The position numbers and the translations under genes were made by a program. The notes under the pieces were generated by a model. The model worked only from the letters and a program-made list of their open reading frames with translations, did no database searches and had not been told where the DNA came from. This document shows, one piece after another, positions 56,797 through 64,000 of a DNA stretch of 64,000 nt. This stretch comes from Laburnicola sp. R22_1 (Eukaryota > Ascomycota > Dothideomycetes > Pleosporales > Didymosphaeriaceae). Numbering within the stretch: position 1 is the stretch's first letter; the number at the start of each line of letters is the position of its first letter. The stretch covers positions 1,860,001-1,924,000 of the forward strand of contig JACONQ010000015.1 in the NCBI GenBank assembly GCA_014281115.1, in the 5' to 3' direction.

Positions 56797-56952
56797 ATTA
56801 GTGGAGTTATGAGGTGTTGAAAATATACGATTTTTAGTGTTAACTGTGCGTTGAGTGGGGTCTGTGCGTTGAGTGGCCGAATACGGTATGTGTTGTGTGT
56901 TAGCCCAGGATAGGTGATGCAAAGACCGAATATCAATTGAGGCTTGCACTTT

Positions 56953-57453
56953 TGCCCAGCAGCTGTATGTAGCTCACCCTCTTCGAGCGTCTTCCTCTCA
57001 CAGTGTTCCCGCTTGCGGTCACCCACCCAACAGCTAGCATAGGCACTAGCTGCTGCGCTCCCGCTTGTGGTCACCCACCCAGCGGCTAGCATAGGCACTA
57101 GCTGCTGCAACTCTTCACGTGACCCTAGCGCCTCGCTTAGTGCTTGGCAAACCCCCAGTATATAAACCGGCGTCCTCCCTCTCCTCTCGACTTTTCTTTT
57201 TAGCTCTCTTTGCCTTTTGGCTTAGATTAAGTGTAGTATCTATTCTTTTTAGTTTAATCGGCTAAAACGTTACTATAGTAATATTCTCTATTAGTCCTAT
57301 TTTTAATAATAGACCTCTTCTTACTAAGCTTACTTATAGTTAAGGCTATAATAATGTCTATTCTACACTACTATAGACTATTATAAACTAGCTTTTTTAT
57401 TAAGTTACTTAGTAATACTAAGTACTTAAGAAAAAAGCTAATTTTTATAAAGT
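56953..57453 (+). repeat. Retroelement-like promoter segment with a 52-bp tandem duplication, passing into AT-rich DNA
   Basis: A 49-bp unit (starting CCCGCTTG.GGTCACCCACCC, ending CTAGCTGCTGC) occurs at 57008-57056 and 57060-57108 with only transition differences. A TATATAAA box (57159-57166) and a pyrimidine-rich run (to about 57215) follow, then composition turns sharply AT-rich. It looks like the end or LTR of an older element into which the Copia element below was inserted. No gene is seen. Confidence 0.5.
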
Positions 57454-57458
57454 ATAAA

Positions 57459-57771
57459 TATTAGATATATAATTACTATAAATTATAGTAATTTTTACTA
57501 TAAAATATAATAGTTAGGTATAATTAATTATATAGCCTTTTTATACTAATTTTACTATAAAATTACTATAAAATATACTAAAAAGGCTAGTGCACTACTA
57601 TATTATACTATCTCTATATTATTTCTAATAGTACTAGCGCCTTAGTATAGATAGAAACTTCTCGCAATAGTAAAGTTTCTTTAAAAAAATACATATAATA
57701 AAATTATCTTAATAAATATTAAATCTATTACTTTTATTTTATCTTATTAAAATATACCCTTATATTTAATA
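57459..57771 (+). repeat. 5' LTR of the Copia element
   Basis: 313 bp, alignable without gaps to 62661-62973. It differs mostly by C/T and G/A transitions; for example, it has TATTATTTCTAATAG where the 3' LTR has TATTATCCCTAATAG. Confidence 0.9.
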
Positions 57772-58799
57772 ATTAAAAGTCTTACTATCTTAATTAAACT
57801 AATAATTATATTTCTAGTAATACTTAAGAAAGCCATAGTGTACCTAACTAATTATACTAACTATACACTATAAATAAGACAAATTAAAGCCTACGCTTAA
57901 TCTCTTAAAATTTAAAATATTATTAATCTAGGTTAAGAGACCCGACCTAAGTGCAAACTAATCTTTTTAAGAGCACTAGATATTAGTGCCTACACTCTAA
58001 TAGCGGCGTTTACTACTATAAATACTAAAGATAAGAATATATATTTTTAAAGCTATTAGACCTTATAGAAACTAGTCTAAAGTTATATAGAGATAATTAT
58101 AACTTTTATAAAATTAACTTAAAACTTATAAACTACTTAACTAAGAATATAAATAAGAAAAGGCGAACCTTAATAAGATAATTATTTTTATCTAGTTAAC
58201 AACCTTAGTACACTTATAGACTAATTGCTATAGTCTAGATTAATTAATTAGATAATAAATTAAGAACCTTATAAAGATAGTTAGGGTTAACTAAGAAGAG
58301 GAAGAACACTAAGTAAGAAGTAGATATCTAGACGCCCTTAAACTAATAAGGTCTACTAGATTATAGGCGACCTAGCTTACTAAATATAATTACGTAGCGA
58401 CTAAAGTAAAGTCTAATAGAGTTCTAGAGCTTATAAAGTTATACGTAGTTAAATAAGACTTTATAAAAGTAGTTTTTAATATTATACTTATATAGGCTAC
58501 GAGCTTTAAATAGAATAGAGGAAAGGATACTATTTTTTAAAAAAAGGATATAGTAAAACTCTTTTAAGAGTATATAGCACTATAGTACCTAATTAAGGAA
58601 AAATAAAGGGGCGCCTTTGCTACTACTAGACTATTTCTCGCTAATAGTAATACACCTACCTAGACTATAGATAGGAACGTCTATTCTATAAATAAAGTAG
58701 CATTACTTAAGCAAAGTAGATTACGCGCTAAGAAAGCTAGCTTAAAAGCCAAATCTAAGTAGTTCGCAAATATAAATAATAAGCTAATAGTAGTTAGTA

Positions 58800-61700
58800 A
58801 CTAGAAAGAATTAAATCTTAAGTGCCCTACTTATAAATAACGCTATAGTCTATAAGACTACTTTTACGCATTTTCTAAAAAGGCACCTAATTAGTTTTAC
58901 CTAAAGCCTATAGTATAGTTATTAATTAGATTTAAGCTAGAAAATAATCTAGTACTTATAGAGCGTATAAGGGCTCTAAAGCGTCTAAGATTACGAATAC
59001 TAAGAATTAAATAATTAAGCACTCCTACCCTAAGTTAAATTACTAAACTTGCTAATAATAAATAACTAAATAGTAGACAAATTACTAATATTACTATAAG
59101 CTTTAATACTATTACTATCTTCTACTACTTAGACCCAAATATATACCTATTACGTTACTCTATAATTTTTAATTTAGGCACAATATGTTATATTTATAAT
59201 AATATTAATCGCTTTATTATATTACGACCACTATTACTAGAAGACTTTATATAGGCGGAATTATTATAAGTATAAATTAAAGAATATAGTAGTGTCTATC
59301 TATATATTAAGAGTGCACAAGAAAATAGAGTACTAAGGCTAGATAATATTACCTACTACCCTAATCTGCTTTGCAATCTAGTGTCCTTCTAATTACTCTA
59401 TAGGCAAGATCTCTAGTAGGATATATAAGTAGATATAATAACAATTAAAAGGATGGATAATATAGTCTTAGCTAAACTTTAAGAGCTCTATGGCTAATAG
59501 GTACTTAAATATATACTTAAGCAAAGCTATACTATATATAATAGTATATATATTATATATAAGATTACTATACGTACTATATAATAAGTGTAAAAGGCAG
59601 ACGCTATTATATAGTATAAATAACTAGGCTATCTAGGTCCTTAGGTACTAGAGTATATAGTAAATTACTCTAAGGGGATGCGTATTAAAAACTACTAATA
59701 ATTAAATATAATACTTATAGTAAATTAAAGCTTAAGTAATAAATTAGATAATAATCTAGGCAAATTAATAATGGCCCTAGTAAGAAAGTTACTATAGACT
59801 TTTATAACTATAAAGATATAAGCTTTACTAGTAAGAAAAGCCAGATACTTATTACTAATTAATTCTTAGGCATGGCTTAGAACTTCTACTTTAAGAATAA
59901 TCGACTAGTATAAATAATTATTAAGTTGCTAAAGAAATTTATACTATTTATAAAAGTATAATTTAAGATAACTATTAAAGTTATTAAATTTAATAATAAG
60001 ATTTTTTTAGTTAAGTAAGATGTTTATAGGTAGTGCGTTAGTAAAGATATTATTATTAAGCCTTTAGCACCTAATACCTAAGCTTAAAATAGAGGAGCTA
60101 AATGCTTAGAGGGTATAATTAAGGAGAAGGGTCGTGCAATACGACTTAACACTAATTTCTCCTTTAACTTATAGCTAGAGATTACACGAGTGGCTGTATA
60201 CCTATATAATTAAACTTTAAACTACGCTAACTAATAGCGATTACCATACGAAGTATTATAATAGTGGCTTTCTAAAACGATATTGTTACTTAACTAAAGA
60301 AACTAAACTAGGCTTATCTTAGAACCTATAGCTATAAAGCTTTCGCCCTAACTAATAATATAAAACGCGATAAGAGTAAGCTCTAAAGATTAGATCTAAA
60401 GGTATAGGTTAAATATCTAGTGGACTACTAATTATTAAATATCTAGAGAATATAGATACCTTCACTTAACAAAGTTATTAGTATACGTAATATTATTTTT
60501 AATAAAGATAAGGTATTCTTAGACAAATTAAAAGACCTATTAGATAACCTTATATACAGTACTACTAAAAAGATTGTAATATAGACTTAATTAGTAGAGT
60601 TGCCACCTCTACTACTAAAATAAAAAAACACTAAATCCTTCTATGAAGATAAATTAATTACTAATACCCATAATCGCGAGAATAAAGAAGAAGACCCGCT
60701 AGGATATTACTAAAAAAGGAAGATTAATTATACCTACCTAACACTACTAGTAACACCTTCGTCTATCGTATTACTTATCTAATTAATAGCGAGTTTTAAA
60801 TATAATTAATATGACTAGTTACCTATTAGATTACTATAGCCAAATTAACGCGCTGTGCTATAGGCAGCCGCTTTCCTAGCAGGTATATAGGCAGGAAACA
60901 AAGGTAAATATAAGGAGAAGCCGCTTAATAAAGCTTATTTTAATCGCATACTTATAGTAGAAAAGAAACTCTATTAAAGCGAGTTGCCGAAACCTCTATT
61001 ATGCGGTACACAACTAGAGAATTACTCTCTATATATAATATAGAAGAATGCTAAGCAATTATACTTACAAAGCTATAAGAAAATAAGGTTTTAGAGTAAA
61101 ATGCCTATCGCTCTAGTGTAAGCACGCGGGCACTAAATTCTTAACTATATATAGGTATATACTTATAAGTTTAATAAATATTATTAATTTTAAAAGTGTA
61201 AGACTAGATTTGTAGTGTGTGAAAATTAATAACGCTATCTTACTACTTAAGATACCTATACTACGACCCTCGCAGAACGATCTTTTTAATTACTTATGTC
61301 TATGGCAGCTTAGTATAACCTAGAGCTTACCTAGTATAAAGTTACTAACGCCTTTGTCTATGCGAAACTAGATAGAAAACTCTATATAAGAATACTACGA
61401 GGCTATATATAATCTAGCACTATCCTATAGTTATATAAGGTATTATATAGTCTTTAAATCTTACTACTATTATAGTAGAGAGAATTTACTAGTGCTCTTA
61501 TAGATTTTAGTTTTACTATAGTCTCGTATAAGCCTTACTATATAATTAAAGATAGTATTATTATTTTCTTCTATATTAACGACCTTATTGTCGCCTACTA
61601 TAAGGATTAGAAGTACGCTACTAAGGCAGCAATAAAAAAGATAAGTATAAAGTTTACCCTTACTAGTAGTAACAATCTTTAGTAGTTTCTAGAAATTAAA

Positions 61701-62580
61701 ATTGTTAGAGACTATATAAATAAAAAACTCTAGCTATTATAGGCATCCTATATAGATAAGATTAGTTATCTTATTAACTAACACAACCTTAAACACAATA
61801 CTCTAATATCTATAGTTAAATTAAAACCCTAAGAAGGACTTACTATAAAGGCTAAGATTAACTAATACTAGTAAAAAATCGGATCTATCCTCTACGCTGT
61901 AGTAATCACGCGCCCTAATATCGCTTTCGTAAGCTCTTAACTATCGCGATTCCTATTAAATCTAAGCAATAAGTATTATAACGCCGCTAACCGCGTACTG
62001 CTATACCTATCCTCTACCTAATTATTAGGGTTACGCTTTAGAGGAGTAGATATCTATAAGGTTGCTAGCGACGCCTCTTTTGCCGACAATACCCTTAACT
62101 AAAAGAGTTTGTAAGAATATATTATTAAGCTATTTAGTAGTCTTATTACCTAAAAGGCGAGTAAGTAAGATATAGTCACTACCTTAATAACTAAAGCTAA
62201 GTTGCTAGCCCTTTTATAGGTTGCAAAGAAGGCACTATTTACCTCTTAGTTAATTACTAAGCTTAAGATCTAACTCATCCTATTAATAATTACTATTAGT
62301 TGCGATAATTAATAAACTATTTAACTTATTACTAAAGAAATTACTAAGTTACAAATAAAGCTTAGGCATATTAATATACATAATTATTAGCTTTAATAAA
62401 AAGTTATCTATAGGGCTATTAAAGTTTAATACTAATAATCTAAAGAAATTATAGCTAATAGCCTTATAAAGGCTCTGCCCACTAGCAAATAGACTGAGTT
62501 TATTAACTAACTTAGACTTAAAGACGTTAGGGGTAGGATTAGCAACTAGGAGGTAGACTTAGACAATTTAGAATAAAGGA
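58800..62580 (+). pseudogene. Copia gag-pol remnant
   Basis: Despite dense TAA/TAG stops, residues of each domain can be read. A zinc knuckle of the CxxC type lies near 58823-58870. The integrase C-terminal part is near 60060-60330 (PNT followed by an N.GAE-like stretch, with stops at Gln codons). The reverse-transcriptase box is at about 61560-61600, where FYINDL stands for the usual Y-V-D-D-type motif (Asp to Asn). RNase H is near 61930-62540 (SDASFADN, then AKLLALL, CDN and LRHINIHN). The three reading frames differ between zinc knuckle, integrase and RT, so small indels have occurred as well. Not capable of encoding a protein. Confidence 0.82.
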
Positions 62581-62660
62581 TAGAAGTTTTTAGACTATAA
62601 GTAATAGTATAGCTACAAAGAATTAAGTCTAGCTTAGGATGATTCTAAGCTAAGAGAGTA

Positions 62661-62973
62661 TATTAAATATACAATTACTATAAATTATAGTAATTTTTAC
62701 TATAAAATATAGTAGTTAGATATAACTAATTATATGGCCTTCTTACACTAATTTTACTATAAAATTACTACAAAATATACTAAGAAGGCTAGCGCACTAT
62801 TATATTACACTGCCCCTATATTATCCCTAATAGTACTAGCGCCTTGGCATAAATAGAAACTTCTCGCAATAGTAAAGCTTCTCTAAAAAAACACACATAA
62901 TAAGATTATCTTAATAAATATTAAATCTATTACTTTTATCTTATCTTATTAAAATATACCCTTATATTTAATA
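62661..62973 (+). repeat. 3' LTR of the Copia element
   Basis: 313 bp, the partner of 57459-57771. It retains more C and G, so it is the better template for the ancestral LTR. It is followed directly by the ATAAA target duplication. Confidence 0.9.
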
Positions 62974-62978
62974 ATAAA

Positions 62979-63540
62979 GATAAAGATAAGAAGGTTAAAG
63001 AGAAAATGGCTACTAATTTAGCTAAGGTGTTTATAGGTAGTGTGTTAGGTTTACTATCTTAGTTTTAATTTATAAGATTTAAACTTAAAGCTAAAAATAA
63101 AGTAGAGTTAGTAAGACTATATAGCACGTATTAATTTACTACGTAGTATATATTTCTAACTATATATTGTTAGATATTAAAGATACTCTACTAGGTAGAA
63201 TTTATATATAAAATAATATTATTATTATCTAGTTATTATAATTATATAATGCCGCTAATAATAAAATACGTATATAGATTAGAAAGAGAAATATTATAGA
63301 CTTTTTATTATATAGTATATACAAAGGTGCCTTTTAAAAGTTCTTATCTACCTTAGCAAGTAGAGGTATACACTATATTCTTAATTAGAAAGTATCTCTA
63401 AGCCTACGTAGTCTTTACTTCTAACCTTATAACCCCTCTATACTATTTACTTTCTAATTAATACTATCTTTATAATAGCTTCTTATAATATTACTATAAG
63501 GACTTTAATAATTACTCTTAAGGCTACTAGAAAGCCTAAT
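62979..63540. other. AT-rich relic DNA, unclassified
   Basis: This is RIP-like sequence to the right of the Copia element. It is presumably the rest of the older element interrupted by it, or spacer. I cannot read a domain with confidence. Confidence 0.45.
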
Positions 63541-64000
63541 AACGAGATTACTAGTCTAATAGGAATTCTAAAGCAAATAATTAACTTAATATTTGCGCGA
63601 GCAATTAAACGAGGCTTTAATCTATACTAGCGGCCACTTAAGCTTATAGATAAATATCTTAAAAATAGCCATCGCTCTAGAAGACCCTTAAAGTAAAATA
63701 ATATTACATAAAAAGTAGTTAATAGCGTATACACTAACTACTATAGATAAGAAAAATCTTACACTAATATTACTAGCGCGCTTAGCTAAGAAGAATTTAA
63801 TATTTCTACTATAACTATCTAGCGTATTCTAAGGAAGGCAGACTTTAAGAAAATAAAGCCGATAAGAAAACCTAGATTAATAAAGAAAATAAAGAAGGCT
63901 TAGTATAACTAGTGCCTTTAGTATAAACACTAGACGATTAAGAATTAAAAGAATATTATCTAGTCTAATAAAATGTCTATAGTTCTCCTCTATAAGCGTA
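63541..64000 (+). pseudogene. Tc1/mariner-like transposase remnant, cut by the window edge
   Basis: In one frame the text reads as a helix-turn-helix segment (NLIFARAIKRGFNLY, stop, RPLKLIDKYL, then HRSRRPLK). A second HTH follows (ITI.RILRKADFKKIKPIRK) and then a DDE beginning (KNII, stop, SNKMSIVLL). This order is that of fungal Tc1-type transposases. Stops fall at Gln or Trp positions and the first catalytic Asp reads Asn, consistent with RIP. The element continues beyond the window, so its ends cannot be given. Confidence 0.72.

Larger units (their letters stand above)
54751..56886 (-). mobile_element. pogo/Fot-type (Tc1/mariner superfamily) DNA transposon, full-length, inactive
   Basis: The element is 2136 bp with 46-bp terminal inverted repeats (54751-54796, 56841-56886) that begin CCG[A/T]ATTCGGCCACTC. 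It is flanked by the TA target duplication (54749-54750, 56887-56888) typical of the superfamily. The repeats contain an internal doublet of ACTCAACGCACAG. The empty site can be read from copy 1 of the surrounding tandem duplication (GGCATG against GGTATG), which fixes the element's ends. Confidence 0.9.
54534..56952 (+). repeat. 150-bp-period tandem duplication of the monooxygenase 3' end, second copy split by a transposon
   Basis: Copy 1 is 54534-54663. It contains the last 26 bases of the monooxygenase frame and the following flank. Copy 2 starts at 54684 and runs to 54750, then resumes at 56889-56952. Shared words include TAGTCTGGGACTAT-type text, CAAAGACCGAATATCAATTG and GTGTTGTGTGTTAG. 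Joined at the TA, copy 2 matches copy 1 end to end with scattered transitions. So the duplication came first and the transposon landed within it. Confidence 0.88.
57459..62973 (+). mobile_element. Ty1/Copia LTR retrotransposon, full-length, RIP-inactivated
   Basis: The LTRs are exactly 313 bp each (57459-57771 and 62661-62973). They are flanked by the 5-bp target duplication ATAAA (57454-57458, 62974-62978). Each LTR now begins TATTA, consistent with an original TGTTA altered by G-to-A. Between them lies about 4.9 kb of AT-rich DNA with remnants of gag/pol in Copia order (zinc knuckle, integrase, reverse transcriptase, RNase H), all on the plus strand. The 5' LTR is visibly more AT-converted than the 3' LTR. 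Confidence 0.9.

Noticed and set aside
57459..62973. Reading the AT-rich block as organellar DNA
   Set aside because: Matching LTRs, a target duplication and Copia domains explain it; the AT bias follows C-to-T/G-to-A changes.

Overview
The window is nuclear DNA of a filamentous ascomycete. Short spliceosomal introns (about 45-110 bp, GT..AG, with CTAAC/CTGAC-like branch sites) interrupt most genes. The gene set includes fungal-type proteins such as Byr4, Set2, Suz12 and LicD/Mnn4-like. The right end is AT-rich and carries transposon relics whose stop codons look like repeat-induced point mutation (RIP: CAA/CAG to TAA/TAG). The mix suggests a dothideomycete, probably Pleosporales; that placement is inference.

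Layout. 0.2-7 kb: a broken acyl-CoA dehydrogenase, a small membrane protein, a WD40 protein and Byr4. 7.7-12.8 kb: XRCC4/Lif1 and a nuclear-type protein resembling Ell-binding Ebp1. 13.7-18.9 kb: a broken GABA transaminase and the H3K36 methyltransferase Set2. 18.9-27.9 kb: almost gene-free, holding one AT-hook gene and a RIP-like relic. 27.9-36.3 kb: Suz12 (PRC2) with a homopolymer frameshift, an F-box protein, a WW-domain protein and Pop8. 37.1-42.9 kb: a large coiled-coil protein divergent from the RuvB-like helicase Rvb2. 44.9-54.6 kb: a LicD-family protein, a ubiquitin-like/WLM metalloprotease, a large acidic repeat protein and a flavin monooxygenase. 54.5-64 kb: a tandem duplication of the monooxygenase 3' end, split by a pogo/Fot-type transposon; then a full-length but dead Copia element with matching 313-bp LTRs; then a Tc1-like transposase remnant.

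The genes do not form one pathway. Most are single-copy housekeeping genes: chromatin (Set2, Suz12, Rvb2), DNA end joining (XRCC4), septation control (Byr4), RNase P/MRP (Pop8) and protein quality control (WLM, F-box). Three conserved genes carry coding lesions (acyl-CoA dehydrogenase, GABA transaminase, Suz12), each needing a check against raw reads. The GABA transaminase lesion is the most striking: a deletion is filled with about 37 bp that match two nearby exon patches. The second is a 150-bp tandem duplication at the edge of the heterochromatin-like block, with a transposon inserted in its second copy. Exon structures were derived by hand from splice signals, and for all intact genes the exon lengths sum to whole codons.
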